From Larus michahellis (lineage: Eukaryota > Chordata > Aves > Charadriiformes > Laridae): a stretch of 64,000 nt of DNA. The DNA is taken from NCBI RefSeq assembly GCF_964199755.1, contig NC_133897.1, positions 117,809,579-117,873,578 on the forward strand. The letters are read 5' to 3'. Position numbers and translations under genes: made by a program. Below, piece after piece: positions 14,001 through 24,896 of the stretch. Below the pieces are notes generated by a model. The model did not search any database and was not told where the DNA came from. It worked only from the letters and a program-made list of their open reading frames with translations. The first letter of the stretch is position 1. Each line of letters starts with the position of its first letter.

Positions 14001-17000
14001 CTCAAGGATTACCTGATGTGTGGATTATTAAAAACCCAAAATGAAACATAACCAAAATCTCCAATCGTTTCACTATCAAGTTGTGTGATTCTACAAGATA
14101 GAAGTATGACTGTGTGCCACTCTTCCTTCTCATTTTGCATTTTCTTGTTTTAAAAGAGATACCTGCATTTGGTAGCCAATAGCAAAAAAAGGTAAGAACA
14201 AATAACCAAACTAGTATTCCTGCTGGAAGATCTTTACGTTTGTCTCAGAACAATGGACATTTGAAAGATGCAGGAATAAATCTGTCGATACTAATTTTGC
14301 ACACCATCTGCCAGATGCACCTCCTCCTGTAATTCTAAAATGTTAAACTGAGATTTTGCACATAAGTAAAGGCAAGTTCATTTTCCCTAAAACAACTGTA
14401 TTTTTACTGAACAGCCGTTCTATTAAAAATGCAGAAATTTGTTTTAACAAGAATCACCCTTAAATGTTAAGTCTGTCTGCCACCATTTTTTCTGTCAATA
14501 CTGAATGAAAATCTAGTACAGGTTCTACTTTCAGAAATCACTTACAATGGCAATAATAGTATGTTTAAGTAATGATTTTTAGACAAGTTCATAAAAACAC
14601 AGCACTGCAAATTCAAAAGTAATTTCTTCAAGAAGATATAAGCCTTACTAAAAGGGTATTACTTACTATGATCATCTGCTTATCGCCATCTTTTCCTGCT
14701 TCTTTTAGCTTCTGAATATGTTCCTCAGATGGTAGGAAGTTACTGCATTTTGATGCTAATGAAGGATTTGACAATGGAACGCTTGAAATATAAATATATT
14801 TCATGTTAAAAATGGGACTGCTTATACATGTCATCCTAGATACTCAAAGCCATTGTGATTAGCATAACTAACTTTAAGGAGATGAAAATCCAAGTTAATT
14901 ACTGAAAACAACAGTCCTATATGTTTTAATTTATAATTCAAATGGAAAAATAAGGAAATAAAAGTATTAACAAAAAAAACCTGTTTGTTACTAGCCTAAT
15001 TACAAGATTTTTTTTAAATGAAAAAAAGTAAAATACTAAATTTATAATCAACTGGGGAAGGTTAGTCACAACCATTAACACAAGCATTTAACTGAGGTAC
15101 TTTCAGGGCATAACTGATGGTGCCTAATGCTATGTATTTCCTATATAAAGTTTAGATTTCTAGTTTTAGGTATGATACATCAGGCTGCTAAAGACAACCA
15201 TATAAATATTCCCACAAATATAAGCAGGCAATAAGAAACAGATGTCCTAATTCTCTCAAATTCAATTCAAACTTATTCTCTTCTAATGGCTGTTAGTGAA
15301 AGGAGGGAGAAGAGGACCTGAGGAATAAATGCATGGATATCACTGGAATCTCTCTTACTCAGTTTAAGTTTCCCCCTTGTTGTGACTGAAAGAAATACTG
15401 CAAAGTACTATAATACTTCAAAAACAAAGTTAAACTATGAGCTTAATACTATATTCAGGGGAAAAATAACATTAATTCCAGGTTTGGATAAGACTTGTGG
15501 AGATCACCAAAGCAAAACACACACAAAAATACTCGTACTTCAATTAGGTATTTACATATTTTCTGTTTCTCAGGAAACTAAAGATATTGGGCCAAACACT
15601 TAATTGTAGCAGCTGCTGTAGTACATGTAGCAGGTTAATTCAGTGACCTTTTTCAAAAATAAAAACTCTTGCCAGACATTTTTAAAACAGCATTTTTTGT
15701 GCTAAATCAAAGCTAATTTTTGTATTCCTGTCATGTGCCCTAAAATTTGCATTAGGTAGCTACTTCAAGGTTTGCCTTTTCCTGACGCAACCTTTTCTTA
15801 CAAAGCCCTAAAGAGAGCTACACTGTAGATATGGACATTACTCTATGTTATGGTAACAGTACCACAGAAACAATGATGGCTTAAATCTTGGATAGCAACC
15901 AGAAAGCAGGGTAAGAAAGATCTTATACGAAAAATGTATACCCAAATAATAGTAAAGCAATATGGCCTTGTTCAGCTAATAAAGTTAATAAATTTGAGTA
16001 GATACCATAAAGATGTTTGGCAGTTGAGAACAAAAATATGAAAAATCAAAGTTTAGTAGTATTTATTGAAAAATCTAAAAATATTCATTTAGCTAGTTTT
16101 ACATCTACCTTACTACCCATCTTCTGAGAAATTACATAGTAGAAGAGTTTTTCCAACATGTACAAAGGGCCTGGTTAGTCAGAATTGTTAATCTGGCCTC
16201 AGATAGAGGTACTGAAAGCGTTCTGCATCATTTCTTCTTGTCTCCATTATGAATACAGAAAGCAGTATCAATATACTAACCACTATGCCAACTATGTTGT
16301 TGTTTAAGGTATCAGGTACAAAGAAATTATTGTATTTAGCTTGTAACTGGCCAAAACCAGAGACTATATCAGAATTGTTCAAAAACTATAACAGTCAACA
16401 CCATCAAAGACAAAACATAAAATTTGAACTGCTAGTAGTAAGAACAAATATCATTTTCTATATGGCAGCTGACACCTTCATTTCACAGGAATAAAAAACA
16501 ATCCAAATTAAATCCCCTCTTCCCCACCTAAAAAGATTTCATATATACAAGACTCCCATAACCTAAGAATTAGAAAACTCTTCCAGAAGTAAATGAAATA
16601 ATTCAGTAAATTAAAATCATGTAGTAAACCCTTTCCGTACTCTCTGGTTATCATCTGATTTGAGGAAGGGACCATTAGAAACATCTTCCCAACTCTGTTA
16701 AACTCTACTTTTTAAAATAAATGTGTAGTTTTAAATATCTTGCTTAATAGTTTTCTTAACAAAATAAAAACACCCCTTAATAACTGGGTAAAATGAAATC
16801 TATTTTTATAAAAGACAAGTCACTTATTTGAAACTGAAAGTTGAGGCTGGGAGACAATAGAACTGTTAGTCTTATAATACAACCTCTCATAACTCTATGG
16901 AAGGTTACTGTAATTTCATAATGTATGAAATACCATACCTGTTCTCAGTTTCAGAAGTTTGATTTGTAAATGAAGTTTGCATCAACTGCTTGGGAGCCAA

Positions 17001-20000
17001 GCCTACAATTAATCAAAGATTATAACTTCATTATAAAGTTTTTAGTTGCAAAGGAAATTTGAGCTACACAAATAGTGATTAGTGACAATGTTATAACTTG
17101 TTCATCTCCAATTAAAAAAAAAAGATACAACCTTGAGGCAGTATTCAAGTGTTTCTATATATATACTATAAAAAATATGCACTTTTTCTTCAACATTTCC
17201 ACAGTAGTTCTGCAGAGCAGTTTGCCAGCAGTTAAACAAGGCCAGCACTGAAACTACATAGGAGTTTGAGTCTGTTTATACCGACATCCATATAAATAGC
17301 TCTATGTATAGTATTGGAATCATAAGTGTATAGTATGCCCCCATCCAAGGTGTGTTTTATAACACTTAAGGAAAAGAAACAATCAAGAAGAGCAAAAGGA
17401 AGAAAAAACTTTTTTTATATTCTCTTAACAGTGCGCTCAAAATCAGGTTCAGATTAAAAAAACAAGAAAAACCTCAAACCACACCAAAACCCCCTACAAA
17501 TCAAAAACCCAAAAGCAATACAATGAAATATTAAGAGGGAAGTTAATTAAGAGATATATTAGTGATCCATCAATAATATTTTTTAGTCAAATGTACTAAA
17601 GTCAAAATATTCACATCACACTCATCATAAGGTTTAACAAATTGCGTTCACGGGCTGATAAAGGCTGGGTAATAAGAACAGGAGAGTGAATACTCAATTA
17701 ATAATTTGGTCAAGATCAAGTAAAACAATTTAGGAGAAAGAAATGCAGATACTCATTCAAAGGAAGCAGTAGCCAACAGAGAATCCTCAACAGAAATTCA
17801 TCCAAGAGAAGAACCCAATTGAAACACAGAAGTGTTACTACTTTATTACATGGAAAAGGAAAGGATTCGGTTGGAGTTTTTTCTGTTTGCTTGGTTGTTT
17901 TTTAAAGTTGTCACTTCACTTTTACTCAAATGAAGAATATTTAAGCATTAAAATATTCATGCACGAAGACTCACTAAAAGCAGAGCTGGGTAGAAAAATA
18001 GACACCTCTCTTTCCCACAACACAGCCCAGAGAAAAAAGGACATTCGCTGCTACTAAAGCGGCAATGGGTGAGACGCACAAAGAAATACGAAAACGCTGG
18101 TGAGTAGTTCCAATCCCAGAAATTTAGTTCTGCATCAACTGTACCTTACTTGGTGAAGCACTCATCTGAAAGGAAGAATTATGCTTCCCATACAACTGGC
18201 CACAAGCAGAGGAAGAATTAGTAGTAAACAGTTACCTTGAGGTTCACTTTCTCCAGGTTCTTTTTTTAATTGTTTTGATGGTTTAGGAGATGTAACATAC
18301 TTTACTGGAGAACTTTCTGGACTTGATTCCAAATGTAATCGAAAGTTCTAAACAAAAGAGAAAACATTAAATAAAAAACCTGAACTATTTAATGCTTCTA
18401 ACATATTAACACAATCACTGAGTTAACTAAGTATTAACATCTTGAATACAGCACCAGTTTTCTTATTCCTACGTTATTTTGAGCAAACAAAATACAATTG
18501 ATTAGTTGGTCCATACTGAAGTTCGTGGGATTAATTTTGCAAAAAATCGGTTTCATTTTATATATAAGCTTGTAAAATACTTCCTATAGAGCACCTTTGT
18601 CCTTAAGATCTTAAATTTTAATAGAAGCCCATTCAGACAGAGAACGCTTTTTCCCCCCTCTCATTTCTTTTAATACACCTTTTCAGAACAGAACAGCTAT
18701 ACAAGATTAAGTCATCAAAAACTGTCCATATGAATCTACAAAACCTCCAGCTCCAGCAGCAAATTTTATCAAACATTTAGTTGACTACAGAACTTAGGAG
18801 GGTGAAACAGATTCATTTTGCAACTTAATATCATCCCATCTATGACAGCGCACCAGTAAAGGATCTTGAATACATTTGAAAATTTTAAGTTACTGTAAAA
18901 TAAAGTAATTGTTAAAACAAACTTTCTCAGCATGGCATTCTCAGAAAACAGAACAGATTTAGAATACCCTCCCACCATACACCATAATTAAAATGGCTTA
19001 CCTCATCTGGTCTTGGCTCACACAAATGTTTTGTCAAATTACGCAACAAACCATTTTCTGCACCTCTCTTTGTGGGCTGTTTTATTTCTAATGTCACTTC
19101 TTTAGCTCCAGCTCTTTCAGATGAAGGATCTGATTTCTCCTGCACACAAGTTGCACTTTCATTCTCAGAGAGTCCTGTTAATGACAGCTTGCCTTGTGCC
19201 TTTGAAGGCTCTGCTTCTGTAGCTATTTGACTTGCCTCTGAAACTTCAGGGTAATCTTTTAACAAAGAAAGCTTGGGTGTATTTGCAGAATTTAAGTTAC
19301 TTTGCTTCATGTTACTAGCTTTCAGTAATTTAATTTTGGTCCATTTAGAGTTTTTGTTTGAGGAGTTATTTCTACCATTCAGAGTGCATTTGACAGGCAT
19401 TGCTTTTTTGCTAGGGAAAAAACGTTTGCATTGAGTACTTTGACTAGGTTCTTTCTGAGTAAGCGTTTCACTTTGTTGAAGCTGTACGTTGGCATGCTTT
19501 TCTTCTGTTTTGCTATCCTCAGCATTAGGGGAATCTTTTTTCACCTCTACTGTATCTGACTCAATCTCACCTGCAATTTCTTCACAAAGTTCAAGGATGC
19601 TTACCCTTTTGGATTTTGCATCGTTCTCTGGTTGCTCAACCACATTTGTTTCACTTACAGATGGCTGTGAATTCTTTTTTGGTTTTGTACTGTTTTTTAT
19701 GTTCTGATGTATTTGTTGCTTTTCCTTAGTTACTGTCTTAGAATTTGGCTTAAGAGAATCTGTTTCCACTTTCTTTGTGTTCCTAGGTATAGGAGATACA
19801 GGACCCGTTTGGTCTTTCTTAACTTCTGCAATACTCTCATCAGGACATAATGATGACCCTTGAATGTTGTGTTGCAAGCTGTTGGAATTATCATTTTTAT
19901 TGTCTGCTTTACATTTTTTCTCTTTCAGAGAGCTGGTCACTTCTACATGTATTTCTTTATCCTCATTTGTATTGTTTGGCTTTATTTTTGTAGTTTTCTG

Positions 20001-21141
20001 TTCCTTTTTTTCTCCAGCAGACTTAATTACTTTTGCTGCAACACTCTGAGCATGTCTTTTTGCTTGGCTACTTTGTTTAACTTCCGAAGCTTTTTCTTCT
20101 TTAACTTCTCTGTTGCGCAGGCATCTTGCTGGTACATGTACATGTGTTAACTGCTGCAGCCTCTGTGATCTCCTCATTACTGGCTCATTTGGCGCAGTTA
20201 CGCATTTTGACTTAGGAATTTCTTGCACAGATTTTTTCTGGCATACCTCCTTATTTTTTGTAGATTTAGGCTGCTGTTGAACCTTTTTGTCGGGTACTGT
20301 TTTATTATTCGAGTTGAATCCTGATGATCTTGTAGTCATGCGTGTTCCTAGTTCAGGTTCATTGGTGTTGTCACTGAAAGATTCAAATAATTATTTTTTC
20401 ATCCAGAAAGTAGAATTTGTCATAAGACACTTCTTATTCCTACTAGCCTCTGCATCTAACTTTTTTTTCCTTTTCTTTTTTAAAAACACCATATCTTACA
20501 CCTTCAGTACTTTTAGAAGAATTTTCTCTAGAATCATTCTAAAAAGACTTCACTTCCACCTGGTTACTCTTAAGTGTAGTACTTACTGTTTTTTTATACA
20601 TGGCAATACTGAACTAGGAACCCCAGATGAATGCTTTTTAACATCTCTGGCAGTTTTTAATTGTTGACATTTGTGGCTTTCAAATTAAGTATTGGCTTAC
20701 ACAGTATTAGATTTCTTCAGAACTTTTTTTGGAAGTCTTTCTGGATTTCGAGACACTAACATAATGCCAGAGAAATTTCGTATAGCAGATATCATACTTA
20801 ATGACTTAAGGCTGATCTTCCCACTAGTACTATTTAAACATTTAGCTGTCTCTTTAACTCAAATTCATTCTGCTTAGATTGCTTCTGCACTAATTTAGTT
20901 TAGGAAGTTAACCTAGAACAATTACTTATTTTTTTGTCACTGACCTGTTTGATTTGACAGAGGTTTTGAGCACAGTTTTCTCCTGCACCGCACACTGATT
21001 AGGCTTTGATTTATTTGAGACATGTTTTGTATCTGACACCTCTTTTTCCTTCTTCGCTGATGATGGTTTGCTGTTCTTGTCCAGCTTTGGACGTTTAGCA
21101 GAAGGTTCTACTAACATAGACTTCCTTTTCTGAGCTGCCAT
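4959..21141 (-). CDS. ESCO1: ESCO1, cohesin acetyltransferase, 5' part (664 codons)
   Basis: Six coding exons (20945-21141, 19002-20373, 18236-18347, 16939-17002, 14667-14781, 4959-5090) join in one open frame with GT-AG borders. ESCO1 is a nuclear chromatin-bound enzyme that acetylates SMC3 to stabilise cohesin. Landmarks seen: a basic, low-complexity N-terminus; RRSQRLQQL at about residues 133-141; [15 protein letters not shown] at about 325-339; a CKRFFPS block near 381-387; and a C2H2 zinc finger at C632, C635, H650, H654. The two boxes match conserved segments of vertebrate ESCO1, which I recall as Pds5/cohesin-contact regions. The GCN5-type acetyltransferase domain (roughly the last 180 residues in human) is not in the window, so the gene continues past the left edge. 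The first ATG, at 21141, lies two bases after an acceptor. ESCO2 is excluded by the long exon 3 and its conserved blocks. Confidence 0.95.
8729..8780 (+). repeat. Pyrimidine tract with 23-base T run
   Basis: Positions 8,733-8,755 are a T run, flanked by C and then CCTCC/CTCTCT repeats. It could be a microsatellite or the A-tail remnant of a minus-strand retrocopy, but I recognise no retrocopy body next to it. Confidence 0.7.
9102..9174 (+). repeat. A/C-rich low-complexity patch
   Basis: A run of AAAACCCC and CCAACAAA units, with almost no G or T on the plus strand. A similar patch lies at about 8,087-8,139, and weaker ones at 17,456-17,517 and 27,695-27,728. Confidence 0.75.
9451..10028 (+). 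mobile_element. Avian endogenous retrovirus solo LTR
   Basis: The stretch resembles a common avian ERV LTR. It opens with the block TTTTGGCTGGGACAAGG, has a central AAGAAGTTGGGAGGGGACA block, a TATA-like AATAAAAG at 9,733-9,740, and an ATTAAA polyadenylation signal at 9,918-9,923 followed by a T-rich U5. It ends near GGGTTAACCCATAACAC. No gag, pol or env follows, so it looks like a solo LTR left by LTR-LTR recombination. I could not find a clear target-site duplication, so both ends are approximate. It lies antisense to ESCO1. Open frames reported inside it (about 9,578-9,901 minus) are incidental. Confidence 0.8.
14667..14781 (-). CDS. ESCO1: ESCO1 exon 6
   Basis: This 115-nt exon encodes residues 583-620, ending [15 protein letters not shown], parallel to human LKLKEAEKTDEKQLII just before the zinc finger. 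The acceptor is ATTTCAAG/C, completing Ser582, and the donor is ATCATA/GTAAGT. It joins in frame to the zinc-finger exon nearly 10 kb away. Confidence 0.92.
14782..16938 (-). other. ESCO1: ESCO1 intron 5
   Basis: About 2.2 kb of AT-rich intron. I see no repeat family and no exon. Confidence 0.75.
16939..17002 (-). CDS. ESCO1: ESCO1 exon 5
   Basis: This 64-nt exon has acceptor AATTGTAG/GC and donor AACAG/GTATGG, and encodes [20 protein letters not shown] (residues 562-581). The phase is two bases carried in and two out, matching exons 4 and 6 exactly. It aligns with human PGSAPQQHSILSNQTSKSSDN. It is too short to stand out as an open frame alone; the phase match and similarity carry the call. 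Confidence 0.87.
17003..18235 (-). other. ESCO1: ESCO1 intron 4
   Basis: About 1.2 kb of AT-rich intron with an A/C-rich patch near 17.46-17.52 kb. Nothing else is recognised. Confidence 0.75.
18236..18347 (-). CDS. ESCO1: ESCO1 exon 4
   Basis: This 112-nt exon encodes [18 protein letters not shown] and onward (residues 524-560), aligning with the human segment that begins NFSQCLESKLENSPVENV. The acceptor is TTGTTTAG/AAC and the donor CTCAAG/GTAACT. It ends one base into a Gly codon finished by exon 5. It contains an SPESSPVK Ser-Pro cluster, a likely phosphorylation site, though that is inference. Confidence 0.9.
18348..19001 (-). other. ESCO1: ESCO1 intron 3
   Basis: A 654-bp intron with a consensus donor (GTAAGC) and a T-rich acceptor tract on the minus strand. 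The exon 3 reading frame runs 24 codons into it and then stops, so retention would truncate the protein. Nothing else is seen. Confidence 0.8.
19002..20373 (-). CDS. ESCO1: ESCO1 exon 3 (large central exon)
   Basis: This 1,372-nt exon encodes residues 67-523. It begins [17 protein letters not shown], parallel to the human segment ending PELETRMSTRSS. It carries the conserved RRSQRLQQL box, the [15 protein letters not shown] box, the FFPS block followed by PVKCTLNG, and WTKIKL. The rest is Lys/Ser/Glu-rich and probably disordered. The acceptor is CTTTCAG/T and the donor GATGAG/GTAAGC. The open frame continues 24 codons into the intron before a stop. Open frames on the opposite strand here are shadows. 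Confidence 0.96.
20374..20944 (-). other. ESCO1: ESCO1 intron 2
   Basis: A 571-bp intron, T-rich on the plus strand (A-rich in the transcript). Plus-strand open frames here are shadows. No repeat or exon is seen. Confidence 0.8.
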
Positions 21142-21143
21142 TT
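20945..21143 (-). CDS. ESCO1: ESCO1 exon 2 (start codon exon)
   Basis: The acceptor TTTTACAG precedes AA-ATG, and the start codon occupies 21141-21139. The exon encodes 65 full codons ([13 protein letters not shown] onward), rich in Lys and Ser, with a KRPKLDK cluster that could act as a nuclear localisation signal. The donor is AACAG/GTCAGT. The exon ends two bases into a codon, and the T of exon 3 completes it as Ser66. This N-terminus is poorly conserved with mammals, so assignment rests on phase and position upstream of exon 3. Confidence 0.85.
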
Positions 21144-24084
21144 CTGTAAAATACAATAATTGATTCAGCTTTTGGAGCTTCTGTCAACTGTTGTTACTGT
21201 GCCAGCTAGTATAAGCATGGATTTGCCCATTTTACAAAATAAGGTAACTGATACTCGTTTTTCCTCTTAGAGACAGATCAGAAAGCAGCAAATCATCAAA
21301 GCAACCTCAAAGCGAATTACATTTATTTTACTTACAGGTTTTTACAAGAGGCAATCGATGTTTAGGCCAAAGTAACCTATCAAGGTGTGCCAAGAGCATT
21401 CCTTATGTATATGCTTACAAACAAGACCTTTCATGCCACCTATGAAAAAATAAAAAATGGTCATGTAGTAAGCGCTTCATTAACTTCCTTGTCAGACTCT
21501 GAATTTGGCATTCCCACCCTCTTCCATCCCTTCAAACAGTGCTTAGCTTTAAAGTTTCTTTGATAATCAATTAAAAAAAATAAAAGGTCTACAAATTTAA
21601 TTTCCACATCCAACCATTTTTGGCATTTTGCTGTCTTAAGCATTACCCTTTTACCTTTCAAAAGGAGGCAGATATAGCACCATTCGAAAGGAAGTTTCTC
21701 AGCCTTTTACACTTTTCCAGAAAATAGTATGCTGCTCTCTTTCACAGGTTGCAAAAAAGTGGACCTGCTGTCAATCCTGTGCCTCACAGCAACCGTGAAT
21801 AAATCCATTAGACTCTACCAAGTTTTGTGGCTATAGAACTTCACAGACATCAGCAACCGCCTATAACTGTACCTACTTGTATGACTTAAGCTACAAATCA
21901 GAGACGGAAAGCCTAGAAAGGAGCATTACTTGAGACATTTGCCTTGGGCAGTTAAAGATGATCTCTTCATGAGAACTGAAATGATATTAACGATGCAGAA
22001 GTTAACGTGCACGAGAGACTGAAAACTAGCAGAGATCCTCAGAAAAAGGTCTTCACAGATTCAGTTGATCATACTTTTCACATCTATTTGTGGCTTATGA
22101 AACTTTAAAGTTATCTTATTCAAAGACACTGTTTTTGTATTATAGCAGAAGCAACAGTTGTTCAGCCAAGTTCCACTAATATCTTTTTAAAATTAAGTTT
22201 ACTGGAAGATTCAGTGCTCAGAACTTCCATATCACCTTTTTAGGTCAAGAATTATCTATTACTTTTGGCCATTGCCAGACTGACAAGGAAGTATTTCTGT
22301 AACAAAATTACATTACTTTTCAAACCTTAACTAATCTGATGTTAAATTCGACAGATTTTAAAGTCAAACAGGAACTTTAAGTTACCAGTTGTATAACACA
22401 GAGCAGATACTTTCATTTCATTACAATTACAGTAAGCCTTCCAGTATTGACAAATGCATGTCTCTCTCCAACAATTCGAAAGATGCTTACATTAAGCTCC
22501 TTTTAAAAATTAATTATCCAAAAGGAAAACGTAAAGAGCTGTACTTTTTCTTTCAGACTTTAAATTGTCCTTAACCCCATTTTCATTTATCCACTCTTTT
22601 ATGAAGATACTTCTTATCACAAAAGATTAATAATGCTTAAATTCCAGACACCAGTGCTGTCTTCTGACTTTCTCCTTTAAAGAAGCTGCATGACCAGTGA
22701 CTTGTATATGAGATAGAATTAAAGAACATATCCAGGGAAGAAATCTCTAATAGCATTTTTCATAGTGCTATTTCCATGTCTCTCTCTAAGGAGCAGGTAA
22801 CAGAATTTGTATGCCTTCCTTCTAACAGCTCATGAGCTCCATAGCACTTTGCAAGCCTACGGGTTTCCACTAGTCAAAGATTACCTGTCAGAGCCGCAGT
22901 ATAGCCACTCGCACTGAAAATAACAGCTCTAGTTGCTGAATAAGTCTTTGGTCTTATATCCTCTTACTTTGTGCTCTCAAATTTTGAGAGTCAATGGTGT
23001 GCTTTAATGACACACACTGAACACACCTAGACCTTCTTGGTTTTTTTCCGGAAGTATACAGATAACACTGTCACTCTCAGCATGGCACACTCAAGAAAGA
23101 CTTTCAAGTACAAAACAGTAAATGTAATTCTTCCCTCACTGGTATTTCTTCTCAGAACACTGACAAATACACTCTCTTCCCACAAAGAGAACTAGCTCTT
23201 TAATACTCATTTCTTTCCTACTAATACTTTGCACAGCAGAGCACGGACTTTTCCAGACATTCAAGAACTGGCAGTTTCTGCCCTGAAGAAGTCCCCTTTA
23301 GTAAAAGCCAGATTACGGAAAGGAGGGAAGACACAGAAGTACAGGAACCAACTGCACAACAATCAAAGGTTTTGGTGCAAAAAGCAGAGGAAAAAGAGAA
23401 GCACGTTAACTCCCGCACCCTCAAGTCCTTAAAGCAGGGGCAAGCCCTTGGTCCCTGGTGAGACCGGGCGCCCCACCTGCTTAACAGGGCGCTAGGGTCT
23501 CACACACGAGAGACTGTCACGACAGAACCCCGCAGCCCCCGAGCCTCAACGGGCAGAGACCCCACGACGGAACCCAAGAGGAAAGAGAAAAAGGGAAGGG
23601 CCTCCGAGCCTGGCCCAGTGTCATCCGCCTTAGCGCCCCGCCGTGACAGCCCGCCCGGAGCGGGGCCTGGCCGGGAGCCCCTAAACCCGGCCCGGCCCTG
23701 CTCAGGCCCAGGCGGGGGCCGCGGAGAAGACACCCACACGCACACTCCCCCCCCCCCCAGCTCCCACTCGTGAGGTGTATCGGCGACAGGGTATCGCCCG
23801 CTCACCCTCACCGCCATCGCCGAGGCAGCGGCGGCCGCCGGCAGGCCCGGGCGGCGGCCGGGCCGGGCCAGGCCCGAGAAGGAAGACGCCGTCCTTTCGG
23901 TCCCGGCGCCGGGGGCAGATGGGCGCCGCTCCGCGCCGGGCTACCGGTCAGGGAGCGGGGCGGAGGGGAGCGGGGGGGGGATGGGCGAAGAGCTGAGGGA
24001 GCCGCTGGCGCACGGAGGGGGACGGACGGACACAAACTTCCTCTCTCCCCCGGCTCCCGCCTCCGGCGCGAGGCGACCGCTTAC
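21144..24084 (-). other. ESCO1: ESCO1 intron 1
   Basis: About 2.9 kb between the candidate 5' UTR exon and the ATG exon. Its left two thirds are AT-rich and featureless. From about 23.4 kb it enters the CpG island. It includes a 12-base C run at 23,747-23,758. Confidence 0.6.
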
Positions 24085-24200
24085 CTCGCGCGAGTGTCAG
24101 CGACGTGCCGGCAGCGCGAGCTGCCGCCCTCCTCCTCCTGCTGCTGCCCGGCTCGCCAGCTGCGGGGGGGGGGAGGGAGGGGGGGAGGGAGGGGAACGAG
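24085..24200 (-). other. ESCO1: ESCO1 candidate non-coding first exon (5' UTR)
   Basis: On the minus strand a clean donor (CGCGAG followed by GTAAGC) ends a GC-rich stretch at 24085, inside the CpG island just upstream of the ATG-bearing exon. The next acceptor places only two bases before the ATG, so the rest of the 5' UTR must come from an exon such as this. The 5' boundary (transcription start) is a guess. A second possible donor lies at 23812 or 23806. Confidence 0.55.
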
Positions 24201-24375
24201 GGGCGATGGAGGGGGCGGGGCGGAGGCGCGCGCAGGATGAGGCGGTGAGAGGGCGGGGCCTCCCCGTCCCCTGGCGAAGCGGCACCGAGAGCCCCGACCC
24301 CGCCCACATCCGGGCACCGCCGCAGCCGCGCCCCGGCCCGCCCCGCCCGCCGCCGGGGCACGTCCGGTGCCGGTC

Positions 24376-24385
24376 GCGCATGCGC
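24376..24385. promoter_or_regulatory. NRF1-like site
   Basis: GCGCATGCGC matches the palindromic NRF1 core. It lies about 0.2-0.3 kb upstream of the inferred ESCO1 transcription start, where NRF1 sites are common in CpG-island promoters. Binding is inference. Confidence 0.55.
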
Positions 24386-24624
24386 AGGCGGCGCCCCGCT
24401 GCCGCTTCCCACCCCGCCCCCGCACCCACGGCCTGTCTGTGTGGCGGGGGCCCGGTGTTCTGCGTCCCCTCCCGCCCGGCCTTATCCCGGCGGCTCGGGC
24501 CGCTCGTGCCGGCCGGGGCCCCGGTGGGTCGTTGAGCCCCGTCCGCTGCCGTCGGGCTCCTCGCCTGGCAAAAACGAGGGGGAAGGCAGCGCCGGGCACT
24601 GACAGGCCGGGGGTGGCGAAGGGG

Positions 24625-24896
24625 CTTAGTGACAGGAGGAGGGGCAACGGTTTTAAACTGGAAGAGGGTAGAGTTAGGTTAGATATCAGGAGGAAATTCT
24701 TTCCTGTGAGGGTGGTGAGACACTGGAAGAGGTTGCCCAGGGAAGCTGCGGATGCCCCATCCCTGGAAGTGCTCAAGGCCAGGCTGGATGGGGCTTTGAG
24801 CAGCCTGGTCTAGTGGGAGGTGTCCCTGCCCATGGCAGGGGGGTTGGGACTGTGTGATCTTTAAGGTCCAACCCAAACCATTCTATGATTCTATGG
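24625..24896 (+). mobile_element. CR1 retrotransposon 3' end
   Basis: 5'-truncated CR1. It shows the typical run from GGTTTTAAACTGG through GAGGGTGGTGAGACACTGGA, CATCCCTGGAAGTGCTCAAGG and TGTCCCTGCCCATGGCAGGG to a terminal ATTCTATGATTCTATGG. It lies immediately outside the ESCO1 CpG island. Confidence 0.95.

Larger units (their letters stand above)
5091..14666 (-). other. ESCO1: ESCO1 intron 6, about 9.6 kb
   Basis: AT-rich intron. It holds the solo LTR at 9,451-10,028, A/C-rich patches near 8.09-8.14 and 9.10-9.17 kb, a 12-base G run at 8,196-8,207 and a pyrimidine tract at 8,729-8,780. I see no coding exon. Short open frames here show no family resemblance. Confidence 0.75.
23440..24580. 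promoter_or_regulatory. CpG island / ESCO1 promoter
   Basis: Very GC- and CpG-rich, in sharp contrast to the AT-rich flanks. It contains GC boxes such as GGGGGCGGGGCGG at 24,211-24,223, an ETS-like CCGGATGT (minus strand) at 24,306-24,313 and a palindromic GCGCATGCGC at 24,376-24,385. It covers the candidate ESCO1 first exon and is the obvious TATA-less promoter. Long open frames on both strands here (up to 231 codons) reflect GC composition. Confidence 0.85.

Noticed and set aside
19489..20150. Plus-strand open frames, Phe/Cys/Ser-rich and membrane-like
   Set aside because: Antisense shadows of the Lys/Glu-rich ESCO1 exon 3.
23500..24813. Several 100-231 codon open frames on both strands in the ESCO1 CpG island
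   Set aside because: Same composition artefact. Mutually overlapping frames cannot all be coding, and the rightmost ones run into CR1 sequence.
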